A stretch of DNA of 64,000 nucleotides from Ignelater luminosus (lineage: Eukaryota; Arthropoda; Insecta; Coleoptera; Elateridae), in assembly GCA_011009095.1 (NCBI GenBank), contig VTPC01000474.1, forward strand, positions 1-64,000, given 5' to 3'. The position numbers and the translations under genes were made by a program. Shown piece by piece: positions 36,761 to 50,830 of the stretch. Under the pieces are notes generated by a model. It saw nothing but the letters and a program-made list of their open reading frames with translations. It was not told where the DNA came from and did not search any database. Every line of letters begins with the position of its first letter. Positions within the stretch are counted from its first letter, which is position 1.

Positions 36761-39700
36761 AATATAAAAATCTCCTATTGGAGAAACGAATTAACAAAGA
36801 TATATCTGAAACAAAGACTAATCATCTATAACCAAAAAAACCAAGTTTAAAAAAGGAAAGAAGATATTTCAAACTTTTCAACTACTAAAAAAACGTGACA
36901 AGTAATTATAATTACTAATCAAAGTCATGAGTAAGAATCCAACAGGGTACAAGAAATAAACTAGTACGATAAAATTTAAATGAATGAGAACAATCAAATA
37001 ATTACCAACATAAATATCACTATTGGAGATAACTTCAAGCGAATTAGAAAGAAAAAAAGCAACATTGCCTAGCACCACCTACCTACGTACTCAAAAGTTA
37101 GGTTGAATAGAACTTTTCTCTACTATCGTCGCTTGCCAAACTCTCCAGTTGGTCTTTTTACACGTACCCCAAAAGCGTTTGTAACGTTTATCCAGTAAAT
37201 ATCCTGCATTTAATCTATTCGTGACTAAGACAAGTTAATTCCTACAGAGATGATGAGCCATCAGAAAATCAAAATTTTTTAAGAGATCAGTGATCTTTGA
37301 GGCCGATTTGGGTTTAAAAACTGTTAGTTGAATAGGTTGGTGTAATATTAGATATGAGCGAAGTTCATTGAACTCTTGTGCTAGAGATTCTCTATCTCCG
37401 ATTCTCATCACCAGTCTTCGATCTCAGCAAGAAGCACCCGCAGAACAATATCATGTGAAACTCAATCTCTTGCTATCAAGGTCTGAGCTGAAAACTATAG
37501 AATACTGAGGCTTTCAGCATGAGATAAAGACAGTAAGCAGCTCAGACTTCATGATTGGATAAAGGTTTCCGGATTTAAACGTTACCATAAACTGAACATT
37601 TTCCAGGATAGCATAAGAAACCATTTTATAATACCGACGGCTGGATTATGATAAAAGTGAAACATAAATCATAACCAAGACATCTTGTCTCTGGTGTTAT
37701 CTATAGTTTTTTTGTTCCTTTTTCTGTTACACACGAATTAAATTTGTAGTCGTTGCCCAGTTGTGGAGAAAAGCACTCGAATGGGCTGAGGACTACTACC
37801 TTGTTTGTCAAGATTCTCCTTTGAACATGTTTCATTCAAGGATGAAACCTATCAATTTTATTGAATTGGTAGTATCTGGTGTCATAAAATTAATTAACAC
37901 TGTCTACTACTAAAACTGTATTTTGAGTGCAGTGTATTTGCTATTTTGTTTATTTGTCTCTAACCGCCATAGTTATTATGTAATAAACTTTTTTTTTGTA
38001 GTAGAGGTAGACAATTGAATATTATAATATGGAGCTTTAAACACCGATGTCATAGAGGTTAGAAAGTCTTTGCCCATACTGAATAAAAAACAAAAGATAG
38101 TTAATCGTGTGGATCTCATTAGTTAATATAGTCAACACTTTTATTATTTACACCAGAAAAATCTTGTCAGAAAATCAACGACAATGCTGTACAATAAAGT
38201 TTTTTTAATTATTATTGTTATTAGTTTTTGGATCATTTTCATTAGGAACTCACGTTAGCCTTTATACTTAAGTATTTGAAATTAAAAAAACGCAATAACA
38301 TTTACATAATACCCTAAAAAAAGTTTCTTATACATAACCTTCCATAATTTTACCAATCGATTATAATCGATAATGACGGCAACTCCAAATATTATTTTCG
38401 GTAGCTCTACGTTTTAGATCACAATCAGCTTGTTTACATTTACGGCATCTTTTTTTGTCAAAACACACCGACAACTTCCTGTTGACAGAAAAATCAAAAT
38501 AAACTGCGATTTGGTTGTGGGGACAAGTTTGAAGTGCTAATAGAACAGAATAAATGCAAATGCTCGCTGCATGACACCATCAAGATTAAAATTAGATAAA
38601 CTTCTGTTCAGTTTGCTCCAACTGATCTTTATCACTGCTAACGAAAGTTATGTATCAGATATCTATTTTGATTCAGAATTTTTAATTTAACTTATAAACT
38701 TATGATTTTATTGTGAGAGCAAAGCTTCTGAAAAGTTTATGAAAATTAATTAGGCTATTTCTAAAATTGTTGATTTTAAATTGCGCATTTTAAATTTAGA
38801 TTTACTAAAGATAAGTGAAATATGAAAAAAATATGCAAAATGAAGTGGAATACAAAGTAAAATTTTCTAACTGACGGCTATGCTTGTCATCTTTGATCTA
38901 CAGGAGATCTTAATACTTTTTTAGATAAGTAGGTTGTTTTACAGCCTTCAATTTTTTAGTTTCTTTTTTGTTTTTTCTTTGAGAAATAAAGAGTGACATA
39001 ATACGAATTTTGTGTTTCATTTAAATAAGTTTCATAAGTCGTCTTATTGCACACCATGCGTTTTTGCTACCCAGTTCAAAACAAAGTTCATCAATTATGT
39101 TTACTTTAAAATTAAAAAATCTGCTTTGAAAAAATATAATAAATGTAGCGAATTGTAAGTTATTGTGAGAGAAACGATTTTTACAAACCAGTACAATTTT
39201 ATTAAGCGAATCAAAGATGTAATCATGTTATCGGATAAAGATACCCATTTCAGAAAATAGTGCCTACCTTCATAAACGTACGTAATAATTTATTATAATA
39301 AGTAATTAGGGCATTATTTTGTTTTTCACGAGAAAATTATAAAAACACGTTGGAATAAATGAGACCAAAGTACCAACATCTATATACATAATATACCTAC
39401 AGACTGTAAAATACACATTTTCTAATCGAAAATGAACAATTTATTGGTTAAAGTAGTCGCAAAGAAATTGCCAATGCAGTAAAATACACACGTTTACGAA
39501 AGGGGCCACACATGTTCCTATTGTTTCACAATTTTACCTCAACTACAATTCAGATCAGCATTGTCTAATGAATCAGCATGATTGCTGGTACATTTGAAAA
39601 AGAAATAAATAAAAAACTGACACAGGATGTACCGGTATTCCACGGTGCCGAAGCATGTAGTCATGCAGCCGTTTTATGTCGTGAAATTCCTAATATGGCC

Positions 39701-40734
39701 TGCGATTTGCACAGGGCGCTACCGATTGCTACTGTTCAATTGTCAATGTGCATACCACTTATCTATTTACGATTGTCGATGTCCTATCTGATAAAGTTAT
39801 TTCGTTATAAAACGGTACGGTTAGAAAATAAGAAGTTCATTATTCTTTTTCTTTCTCATAACTCTTGATTTATTATGATAACCATATAAATGGATGAATT
39901 TCTTCTGTCTATCAGACATGATCTATGTTTACTTTTTGCGCAATAATTACAAAATCAGGATTTTTTCTAATTCAACCGCTGTTCTGTGCGGCAACATTTT
40001 TTATTGATTCTTTATAAATTTTTTTTTGGAATCTCTATAATACTTCCTAAATGACCTTATTGTGTTCTTATTTTAGTATAGCCTCCAAAATCACTTTTGT
40101 CTTTTTTATTTTAGTTTTATAATTATCCAAAGAATCTTGTAAGTCTAAGTATAACCAGCGTCGTTCTAGTGTATGAGTCGCCTGTGTGCAAGACTATACT
40201 TGCCGTCCTTTTCTGTTTTTCAAATACCACTTGTTAACGTATGACTGGAAAGTTTTGGCACAATTCTCTATATTTAATCTTTATGTACCACATTGATCTA
40301 ATTTGAATCGTCAGTATAAACTTTATTTAACGTACTTATTGAGCATAGAAATATTAATTTAAATTAATGCTAACTGTCCATTCTCTTTGATGACGCGCAG
40401 TCTTCTAACGCTCTCCATCAGCACTTAGATGGTGACTTTTAAAAAATTCTACGCCTTAACAGCTTTTCGTTATTATAAATTCCTCAACAGAATTGCCCAA
40501 AAATCTTTGAAGGATTACTGTTTTTAGACACAAAGGCTGTGTTGTTTTTTGACAATGGCATGATGGCAAATTTAGCCAAAGCATTGTATCAGCCTGAGGA
40601 TGACATGTGTTAAAGAATTTCGATAAACATTTATTGGTGTAACTTTTCTATTTAACGCTTAATTCCTAACTCGCTTTATATCCCAGCTGTTGAAATTACA
40701 CGCCACACTATCCATTAATATCGTCAGAGTAGTA
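36761..40734. other. Intergenic, no gene seen
   Basis: AT-rich with many short frames. A hydrophobic 66-codon minus-strand frame (37078-36878) and a 96-codon plus-strand frame (39578-39868) lack motif, homology I can recall, or splice context. Confidence 0.5.
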
Positions 40735-41640
40735 ACAATTGGGAAGACTAAAGCCTGGAAAATAGGCCTTATAGGCCTACCTAGAATATAAGTCTAGACT
40801 AGAGAGCTCAACTGTGCCCTTGTTAGGGTAACGGCCTAAAACGTCTTAAACCTCAGCGTCTCATAACCCTCATATTACACATTTAGGGCATTGTGTCTTC
40901 TTCTACAGTTTACACCTGTGAGCGACAGGTGCAATGGCATGTGAGAATTACAAATAAAATACTTAGGGTTCTCCGGCTTTTGCCTATTAGCCAGTCGGAC
41001 TTCGAAAAGTTAAAACCGATCTTTCAGCTTACTTTGTGAGTCTCGTAAGCTTATTTGTTCAGGGCTAACGAGATATATTGCCTTGATATTCCTAGAAAAG
41101 GTTCTCGTCCTAAATAGATATTCTCTGCCCTGAGTCTGACGAGTTTATTTACCTCCTTGCTGTCGTAGATCCCGCTGTGCCCAGCAACTCAGGCGAGGTT
41201 AACTTCCTTTGTGTGTACATAAGAGAATTTCTTGTTCTGGCTGCGCAGACTGCTTTTAGTGCCGCAGATATATATTTTTTGTTCCGTCATTCTAGCATTT
41301 TCCCTATACACCATCGAAACAATGAATAAACTTCAGCTGGGAAAATCATGGTGTGTTTTCTCTTCTGCACGTGCGGGTTTTCCTGGTAAATGCCTGCTCT
41401 CAAAGATTTCCTGTCATCCATACGTATAGAATACCAGCGAGTCCTGTTGGAAAATCACCTTACTGCTCTCCTACTGTTCCTTAGTTGGGATTGTGAGAGT
41501 ACTTCCTATGCAGCTTTAATCGATCGTCCGCCTATGTTACCCGGTAAAGTCACTTTTATTTTCACTAACTGGGTTATCCTAGCGTGGCCGGTGGAGACTC
41601 TCTCGGACTTCTATACAGTCACGGTAGCTTTCTAGAATCC
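40735..41640 (-). pseudogene. Non-LTR retrotransposon 3' end: RNase H and C-terminal domain
   Basis: Minus-strand reading shows an RNase H end motif VNLA*VAGHSGIYDSKEVNK (41190-41140), matching the W V.GH.GI..NE.AD pattern. It is followed by LVRLRAENIYLGREPFLGIS and ISLALN. A C-terminal region comes next with CHCTCRSQV and MCNM, corresponding to the CCHC-like GHC.LR......C..C segment that ends Jockey/R1-type LINEs. Upstream, SAALKAVCAARTRNSL-like sequence (about 41275-41225) fits the D-S-x-A-A-L helix of RNase H. Numerous stops show it is dead. The 5' part (RT, endonuclease) is not seen beyond 41640. Confidence 0.8.
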
Positions 41641-44600
41641 GAACATTTTGGTTTTGGTTTAACCTGTTATAAATCAGGTCTTAGTCTTGGTGTACGACTT
41701 CCAAGTAGACATTAGCAAAATAGATTGTTCATTTAATTTGGTGATGGTCGACAACTATCAAAACCATTTTTCTAGGTTTATGAAAAACTTGAGAATGGGA
41801 TGAGATTTTCTATAGTAGGAACACTAGAAAAATGGGTTTCCAACAAAAGTTGTGGAGATCTTTTTTTGAAGTCACAAGGTTTCTTTTCAAAAGTTGTATG
41901 GTGTTGTAATATTTTTACAAAATGTTTTTCAAGTAATCTTCTGTTTCTCTCAGTACATCGCTGTTTATTTATTTTGATTGATATTTAGTCTTCTAGAAAA
42001 TTGTTTCACCATGACATAGGTTTCTCTCTTTGGACCATTTTGAATATACAGCTGTCCTCTAACAAGTTACTTAGAGGCATTTGTAGCATATCGATTGGAA
42101 TATTTAGCTATGAAAATAATAGTATTGTGGAGGATGATAGGTATATTGCAATCTTCTATTGAAAGACTTCCCAAGAGAAACGCAATTGATTAACCTGAGG
42201 TTTATTCACTTGGGTGTAACGAATCTAAAAATTATGTCTATGGTCTAACACAGACAGCTTCGGGGAATTGGCCAATCTTTCACGTAGAGTAGTAGGTCTA
42301 GAGAATTGAACATAATATTAACGTATAGTCACTTTTTCACTTCTTGGCGTGAAAACGGTAATTGTAAACGGATATTCAAATAATTACTCTTGTCATGCTG
42401 GTCAGGTTACGTGCTGTGTTTTACAGTATGTTGATTGACGTTAAATTCAAGGTTTTTTTTTTCTATAACAGGTCACCAGACCAGTTTGATGAATCATATA
42501 CATATATTAGATAGCAGAAGATTTTCTTGAACCTTTCCTAGTGTATTATACAATTACAGTTGCTACGGCCTTGCATAGAAATTCTTGAGAAAGCCACTTT
42601 GACATAATAAAAATCAAAAAATCCGTTATGATCACAGTTTTACAATTAATAGTCCAGTCTTTGTCTCCTGTATTTAAAAGCAATTCTAAACTACCATCCA
42701 GTGCTACAGACTGAGGAAAGACAGACTGACACTGTCTAAATAAAGTCAGCAAGAATGACACTTCAGTTTCTTTTGGTTTGGTATCAAGCAGCTTAAAGAC
42801 TGAAACACTTGAGATATACCAGTGTAGCAGGATGAACCGTTTGAAGTAGAGGTTTTCTGTTCGTTTGTAATGCATATACTCCACAATTGTGCTTCAGAGT
42901 GAGAGGCTGAGATATTCTCGATTCCAGATAGTGTTGTGAGGCTTGAAATATTTCAATGAAACTTTTCATTTAATTACCTCTTGAAAGTTTCTTGAAACTT
43001 CTATTTTTAAATTCTCAGAAGTAAGTGTCTCTGGAACTTCCCTTTAGATTTCTATTTGGTGCTCTCCAACTTGATGGGACGGGGTGCCACCTTTTAACTC
43101 TTATTCAAACAACATGGGGGCCTCTTCGGGCTCCACCTCAGAGCCACATGGTCTGCTACTGTAAATTCTTATGTTCCTACAACCTATAATAATAATAATA
43201 ATAATAATGGTTATACTACACAATGTTGGCAAGTTTGCCATTTTACAATGTCACATGAAGCTTGATGGGTGTCATTTTGAGGTTATATGGCTGAAGACGA
43301 AAGTTCAAATGATTTTGTTGTGTTTGCTAATTATGTTATTGCTTAGTTTGTTATGTTATCGTTTTATAACGACCACAAAAAGCTTCCATGGCTGTTAGTC
43401 TTTATTTGATATTCCAGATCATTAACTACTGAACAAACTATGAACAGTTTTAATTTTAATTCACAATGGTTGAAGTACCCTGAAAACAAAGTATTATTGG
43501 TATTAGCTTTGAGTTTAATGATTCATCTTTTACGAACCTTATTATCTATATTAATTTCAGTTTTTAGTTCTACAGACTTGTGTTTAATGATTTGCAGATT
43601 CTTTTAGTAACTAAGTAAACCAAATAGTGCTTCGAAAGTTCGTTTGTCCTTTTACACTTAAATGGGTCTGTTTCAATATCTATCAAGCTCTTAATTATTG
43701 TTAGGATACTTGTATTAAGGATGTAACTATTTTTGTGTAATTTACAATCAGTAGGATTTTCTTCGAAGGTGAAGGTAAAATAAAAATACAAATTACAAAC
43801 AGCTCCCAAAATACGTTTGAATTTTAAATCTTATCGTCAACATGAAGTATCACGTTTTCAGTAGTGTTTATCTCGGTGTCATTTTACACATTTATACTTG
43901 TCTAAGAAATCATTAATTTCGTCCCCTTGTTTTACAATGTAACTGTGATAACTTCTAGGGTCTTTAGTTTCTTTGAAATTATACAGAAAGGGCGGTACGT
44001 GTTAAAAGCAAAATTAGCTTTTAAATTTATGAATCTACATTTGTTAGACAAAAGACCTGATTTTTATATCAGATAAGTCCCTAGAAGTTGAAAACTGCTA
44101 TCATCACAAATATAACAAATTGCGACCCTGCAGAAGACAAAGGTAAGGATGTCCCGCTACTGCTAACGCTATTTTTAAAATGTTGATGTAACCTTATCTG
44201 CACGTGCATCTCTATGAAATGTCTTCAGGTTTTTCGGCAAGTGTAGAGAAACTTGAAAAATAAGCGATTTCTTAGATTTTTCAATTGATTAGCGTTTTAG
44301 TTACTAACTAAATTCCGTATCAGTAATTTATTAACTGAATAGAGAGCTAAATCTAATAGTCATATTCACTAGTGTTCTTGTATAATTTAAAAAATGCAGC
44401 TTAACATGAGACTTACTTAGATAAGAAGTTTATAATGTCGTTGATATAAGTACACGTTTTAAAAAGTTCAATTAAAAAATTAGTTTGTAAATATGAAGTG
44501 AAGCAGATTCAACTGTGTAACTAATGGGATTATTTTGTATTAGTACATAACGACTGCAACAAATATTTAATGTTATGGTGTCTGTTCTATTACTCCAAAA

Positions 44601-45314
44601 GTAACAAACCAAATTCTGGTTACATTACTACATACAATCTGTTGGGCAGTTACCAATTGTCTTTTGATCTGTAATGCAGCAACTACTAGAATCCTCTAAA
44701 TCGATGTCAAAAGCTTATTTTATATGCATCTTCTACACGGATCAGAGTGGCCAGTTGAATAATTTCTTGCTCCAAGAGAAGAGTTCTGGAAAACAGTCAT
44801 GTCAATTGTATCTGGTATTGGATGGCCTACTGAAACCTTTCACGGGGATAAAGCCTGTACGCGCAGAAGAAATACGTGACCGGCCATTTTTTAAAAATCT
44901 TTTACGAAATAATGCCAGTAGGCGGTGTTATGGGCAGCAATTTTTCAGTCAATCTCGGTAAAGATTATTTCCACTAACGTATGGAATGCAGTGGGCTTCA
45001 GTCATCAGCAATATGTAACGCCTATGTAAAAGGTTCAGCTACCTTTTGATAACTGCGATAAACTGAACATCTCACGCCTTATATCGTCGGACATGATATG
45101 GTGGCAAGTAGAATCAGGTTACAGTATAGTGCAGTCTAAAGAACAAATCGTTTGCATACCGCATACGAGATTAGTTGCCTATTAAGGAAGACTACCATGG
45201 TATAACTCCATCCGTAGAATTTCTAATATGGAAATGAGCATTAAATCTCAACCAGAATCAGTACAAAGTGGTCTAACGTCAATATAAATAAAGCTTGCGA
45301 AGCAACAAGAAACA
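41641..45314. other. Intergenic with possible SINE or LINE tail
   Basis: AT-rich overall. A GC-richer piece at about 43060-43150 (GGGACGGGGTGCCACC, GGGGGCCTCTTCGGGCTCC) runs into an (AAT)n tract at 43186-43208, an arrangement like a retroposon with a simple tail. A 95-codon plus-strand frame at 44674-44961 looks partly coding (PVRAEEIRDRPFFKNLLRN) but matches no family I know. Confidence 0.45.
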
Positions 45315-45645
45315 GAAAGGCACTTTGCTAAAGTGTAACGGAAGAATCTAGAATTTCAAATAAGATGTTCTGAGGCTTTCTTATGATGAATTTTGCATCG
45401 AAAGGCAAACATTTCCCTAATTCCACAATTCTTGAGGACAAGGCGAACTATTTTGGAAGACAGACGATATATTTCTGGGTTTTGTATAACTAAGAAAGAA
45501 AGGCACTTTGCTAAAGTGTAACGGAAGAATCTAGAATTTTAAATAAGATGCTCTGAGGCTTTCTTATGATGAATTTTGCATTGAAAGGCAAACATTTCCC
45601 TAATTGAAGACAGACGATATATTTCTGGGTTTTGTATAAGTAAGA
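45315..45645 (+). repeat. Tandem duplication, 183 and 148 bp
   Basis: Both units begin GAAAGGCACTTTGCTAAAGT (45315 and 45498). They are almost identical except for a few substitutions and a 35-bp gap in unit 2 after CATTTCCCTAATT. Both end with TTTCTGGGTTTTGTATAA. The very high identity implies a recent event. The unit lies in an otherwise unassigned region downstream of the 44674-44961 frame. Confidence 0.9.
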
Positions 45646-48600
45646 ATGGATCTTCCCGCATCTCCATCATATTCTCTAAACCATATTAGCTTTTAAGTTT
45701 CAAAATTTTCTAATATACTTTTAATATAATTATCGTAGCTTGTAGTATATAAATATCAGTAAATGTGAATTTACACTCTAGCTACCATTCGGGAAACATT
45801 GAATGTTGAATTGATTATGTTTATACAAGTTACGAGAACACAACATCGACAACAATGATTATGAGATAATTGCATACCAGATAAGGGTAAGTAGGTCGTC
45901 TTTGTATGATTCTGCAAAGGCATTCTGGCGGATGTACAACAGCATTACACAGATGTATACAAAAGGCAAAGACTGAGCTTCTTGGGAACTATTAAAACAA
46001 TGAAAACAACCCTTACAGTCGTATTCAAAGGTCTATTAAGCCTATTACTCCTTTTTTATTGGATAGAATAACCTGCAGAACGCAGACTCCTAGTGGACAA
46101 GGAAGTGGTAAACGCGGGAAATTTCAAAAATGGTGCTTGCAAACAGCTGAAGCAAAGGAATAAAGTGAAACATACTGTTACGTTTGATTTATGATAACAA
46201 GGACATTCTATGTACAACTAATGATATTTTGCCTGCAACTACGCAGTCTACTACGTAAACCTCATATTAAGAAAGCAAATGGTTAAAACCTTAGTGAGCA
46301 TTTACAATTACCAAACACTCGTCTTACCTTCTCGAAATTCCAAAAATCTCAGTAATCATTTCTAAAGACAAAAAATTTAATTTTATCTTATTAAAATTGT
46401 GACAGTACAGAGTTCATTAATTACACCAAGGCCAATTGAGAAGTTTGATAGAATTTTACAACAATTAATTGAATAACTATTTGGTTTAGCCACTCATAAC
46501 GCTATATCACTAAATAAGACTAAATAAGAACATAGCAAAATATACAAGGCATTTAGTTAACAAGAAGTTAGGTTTAATGCGCTACTCTTTTGCGGAACCC
46601 CCTGTGTAGATGAAAATAATCTTAAACAGTACAGACAATTGTTCTTTGCACCGTTCCATAAAACATGTTTTTCAATATTTCTATAAACAACCACGCTATC
46701 TTCCGAATATAAAACATTGCAACACCCTGTATATTATCTTTAAAACTGTTTTATCTTTCTCAAATTATGATTTTTTCAGCTCTTCTAGTAATAAAGGACA
46801 TGCTACGCACCAGAAAAGCTTATTTCAAGAACTGGTCTTCAGTTCAATGTGAAATTTAAAGACTGATGCATTTATCACACATTAATGAACCCTCTCAGTG
46901 GCTATATTCAGATGACTGTAAAAAATGGTTGATTTTATTCACCTGGAAAATGTGTACTGAACCATGTACGCTGATTGCAAGTGTTTTATAATTATAAATT
47001 GTAACATCAAGTAATGCAGGTGCTCTAAAAAGAAAAACTTGTTTCACATTGCAGGAATCTTTTATTAGTCAAATAAACAAAAGAAGGAAGTTCCCGTTTC
47101 TTTTTTTAATAAAATAGGTAACAATACATATCGTTGTGTTTATGTTCTAATAAAGTAAAATAAAATTTAAATGTAATTAAAATATTAAATTTCACAAAAA
47201 TATTTCTTTCAAGTTAGTATCATTCTTTAAATACTATAAGCGATATTAGGTCGAGTACTTCAAAAACAAAAGAATTCTCCGATACAACCACGAGAAGATA
47301 AAATTCGCAGTTTTAAATAAGGCTATCAATGCACTTACAAAAAATTAGGTTATGACTTATTCTATGAGTATTCTAAATAATTTCCAATAAAATTCATAGT
47401 AAATTGAGTGAACTTAAAATGGTCCTTATTTCACGACCGAACTGCTCTCACGCGTTCTTATTGTGGTTGCCTAATGGTATTAAATCCATCCTATGTGACT
47501 TCATGCTGCACTAAATTATATAAGAGATCTTATCCATTTTGTATTGCAGTGATTCCAAACCGTTTCTTCTTGCGAACTTCTAAATAATTATTCTATTCTA
47601 TTCATTATTATAGATACTTTTTTAAGATTTAAAATCTATTTTTTCATTAACCGTCACCGTGAGAAGTCTAAATTAATTAATTGGGAAAATAATCAGGGCA
47701 TGTACAAATGTGTCGACTGAAAGGTACGTATGGACCGTCATTTACGCAAACATTGAAAGACACAAGCATATAGCCAAAATGTTCTAAGTGTCGTTAACAC
47801 ACTTTACATCATCAACTTCTTTTCTCCAAATAGACAGTTTCTATAATTTTCTTTTGTGAGATGGCATTCCCAAAACGCAAAGTATTGAGAAGCCAGATTT
47901 GATCCTCCAGCAGCTAACAAAATTAAATCGTCTCGATCTGTATGTACGCCGCAATACAAATTTTTTCTTTCTATGAAATTGTTCGTGATTTTGCCCCTGA
48001 TATAGTGTATTATCGATATGAGAACTTTTAATCTAGATTTGGGCATGTTATGAATTTTGTATATTGATAATCTGTGTTTTAAGGTATTACCCTGGTGTTT
48101 ATGCTTTTTCAGAATTTGTGGGTTTTAACGTTTTGCTAATATTTGACATGTAAGGTTTGTTAGTAGCACTGGTGAAAAAATTCTATTGCATTATCAGTAA
48201 GAATAACTCTTTCTAAGATAGATTTCCCAAAGCTTTAAAATTTAAAGTCACTAAAAGTCATGAAACCTTAAGATTAAAAATAATGCAGGTGAGCTTTCAT
48301 ATTGCTAACGTTCAGGTAGGATTCTTAGGATCTTAAAATAGAATTTCGTCGTGATTGATTTAAGCTTAGAATCCTCAAAAGAAGTTTGTTGTTAAAGCAA
48401 AGTGATAGAATTGAGCCCGATTGATCTCAAAGTGTACGTAATTCTTTTCAAACATCAACCATTCTGAAATATATATCTAGAAAAACCATTCACCAGTAAA
48501 AACTATAAGACTGATAGATTTATAATCAACCCAAAATAATTTTTTTTATACACTACTGTTTACATAACTTTTATGCTTGTAATACATACATAATTTTTAT

Positions 48601-49989
48601 TTCACAGCATACAATATTAAACCATCTAACATCCATATGAGACTGAAAACCAACAACTGTGAGGTATTAAAATATTAAAACTCATAGAAAGAATAACCAC
48701 AGATTTTCTTTTTAGATTGGAACAGTTTTGTAGTCTCTGGAAAAAGTACTTTACAGATTGGCTGACCTGTGAATACAGAATCTGTTGCTACCAGATTTAA
48801 TGTAATGGAAACGTTTGTCTTACTGTTCTTCGTTCCGGGGTCCCGGACTTTAGAGCTTGCCACAATCTTTTACATTGTCATCTCCCTGGTTAACAGTAAA
48901 GTGAATTGCGTTTGTGGTAATTGGTAGTCAATTCAGTGAATGAAATAAATGAAGCGTTTAACTTCACCGGATTGGAACTTTGCGAGATTTCGCGCTGGTG
49001 TGTTAAAAGCGCCGTAAAAAATACACTAACTTAAGCACTTTATTTAAAGGTGCTGCCGTATATTACGTGAGTTAAGAAATAAAAATGTCTGTTAAGGGAA
49101 TACGAGAATTTATGTAGCTTTCTGTTATAGCTTTTTATTGAAAGAAACCCACTAGCATGTATGTTTTCAATATCATCAGTTAATATAAACCATTAAGCTC
49201 TCCCTCTACTTCACAAAAGCTCTTAAATGACCTCTCTTCCGTTTGACGTCGTTCTAGCTGCGCTTCCTAAAGTCATCTTCCTGCCAGGCATTGTGCCAAC
49301 CTAAAAAACCAACGATGATGTATCAATAATCTCCGAGATCAAAACGAAAATAATATTGAACGGATATGTGGACCATTTACTTATGTTTACAGGACCGTAC
49401 TAAATTTCTATTAAGAAAAAAACTAAAGATTCCTAACTATTTCTGAATGTAAACATTAAAAAATAACTTAATAATAATCAATAACAACAGATTAAATTAA
49501 CTTATTAAATAACAAACAAATGAAAAATCGAATGTACCGTGTGCTTGTTTAACTGAATTCTTATTGTTATGTAGTCAGGATCTGTATTCCAAATGGCAGT
49601 AGTTCCGGTTAAAATAGTATCATGTGACCTCCCGGAACGATACCGGATCATTTGGAGATGATAATAAAAAAGTTCTGTTAGGGGAAGTCAACCCCGAAGT
49701 GTCATAGCTCGCGATCAATTAAATTCACACACGCTTGTCGCATCAGTCTAGAATTCTGTTTAGTAGTTTTCAAAAGTTATTATTTGCTGAATGCGAATAA
49801 AAAGTTATTCATTCGGTATGTAATGTCTAGAAAACAAATCTCAGACGGGTTTTCGCATAATTTGTTCTTATTTACTGCATGTATTTACCGATAAAATTTT
49901 ATTAAAAAGAAATAATAGAATCTGAAGAAATGGAGTTTTATTTTTTCTAGAAGAAATATTAAAACGAATGATGATGGTACTACTATCAA
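45646..49989. other. Intergenic, no gene seen
   Basis: AT-rich. Minus-strand frames at 48046-47804 (80 codons) and 48863-48675 (62 codons) have plausible composition but no motif or exon partners. The stretch 49570-49760 is GC-richer and contains CCGG-bearing short inverted repeats without further meaning. Confidence 0.5.
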
Positions 49990-50830
49990 GGTAATTCTAA
50001 TACACAGGATGTACAATTGTACACAGCTTCCTCGGATACATCTTGGTGTGAATTTTGGCTATATTAAGAAATTATTAAAATTACAAAATGTTAATGAATT
50101 TATAACATAATCCAGAGTCACGATATCAGACTTTGATAACGCTCTCGATTATTTTAGTTCTGGTAGAACAGTCTCTTCTGAGGAACCGAGTCTTGAAAAT
50201 GGCCCACAAATTTTCTACGGGATTCAAGTCTGGCGAATTCCTCAGGCAGTCTAACACTGGCAACCAAATCCAGCTACAATAGTCCATCACTGTCGGAAAA
50301 CCGTCTATGAGTTGTTGGGACCAGTTTCTTCTGTAGCACGTCGATGTGCTTTGTGGTATCCATCATTCCTTCAAGAGGTGAACAGTTTCTCAAACATCAC
50401 CCTTGGTGGGTACTTGGATGTGACCGAGTTGAAAATGTTCCCTAGTTAAGCACTTGACAAAATTGGACCCTTATCCGTCACTTTTCTTTACTGTCTAGAT
50501 TGACAGTCTACAGTCTAGTCTTTACATTTTTTGCCCAGGATAGACTTCTTTTCTTCATAATGGATGTTAAGAGTTCCGCACCTTTTTTGCTGTGACTGCT
50601 GGTCTTCTTCGGGTATATGATGTTGATTTTTCGAGCTAGTGCATCATTCCTGGAGGTAGTTGCTCTCTCTCTTTTGCAGCGCCCTTCTTTTGACGTGTCC
50701 ACGGGCTCGTGTTTTCATGCAGCCTGACAATCCTTGCTACACTAGATCTCTCAACGTCATCCAACTGCTTTTGAGATTTTGCTTACGTTAATTTCCATGT
50801 CTTTACGCGGAGTAATAATCTTTGCTCTTT
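49990..50830 (-). pseudogene. Tc1/mariner relic, copy D, different family
   Basis: The minus strand encodes the diagnostic C-terminal block SPDLNPVENLWAIFKTR (about 50240-50185), which contains the last catalytic residue of the DDE/D triad, then RRDCSTRTKIIESVIKV. Upstream are GMMDTTKHIDVLQKKLVPT (about 50375-50315) and PKKTSSHSKKGAELL (50615-50570), matching the GMMD...Y..VL...L.P and the KP.LSKKN.KAR region. Stops and frameshifts are frequent. Its sequence is not close to copies A-C, so it is a separate Tc1 lineage. Boundaries are approximate; TGTACAATTGTACA (50010-50023) is a palindrome near the left edge. Confidence 0.85.

Noticed and set aside
39578..39868. 96-codon open frame on the + strand
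   Set aside because: No recognised motif, no splice context, and its second half overlaps AT-rich noncoding-like sequence.
42546..42884. 112-codon open frame on the - strand
   Set aside because: Length alone is weak support; composition is unremarkable and no domain is visible.
44674..45300. Possible piggyBac-like transposase remnant
   Set aside because: The impression rests on general composition; no DDD motif block or TTAA-flanked ends could be found.
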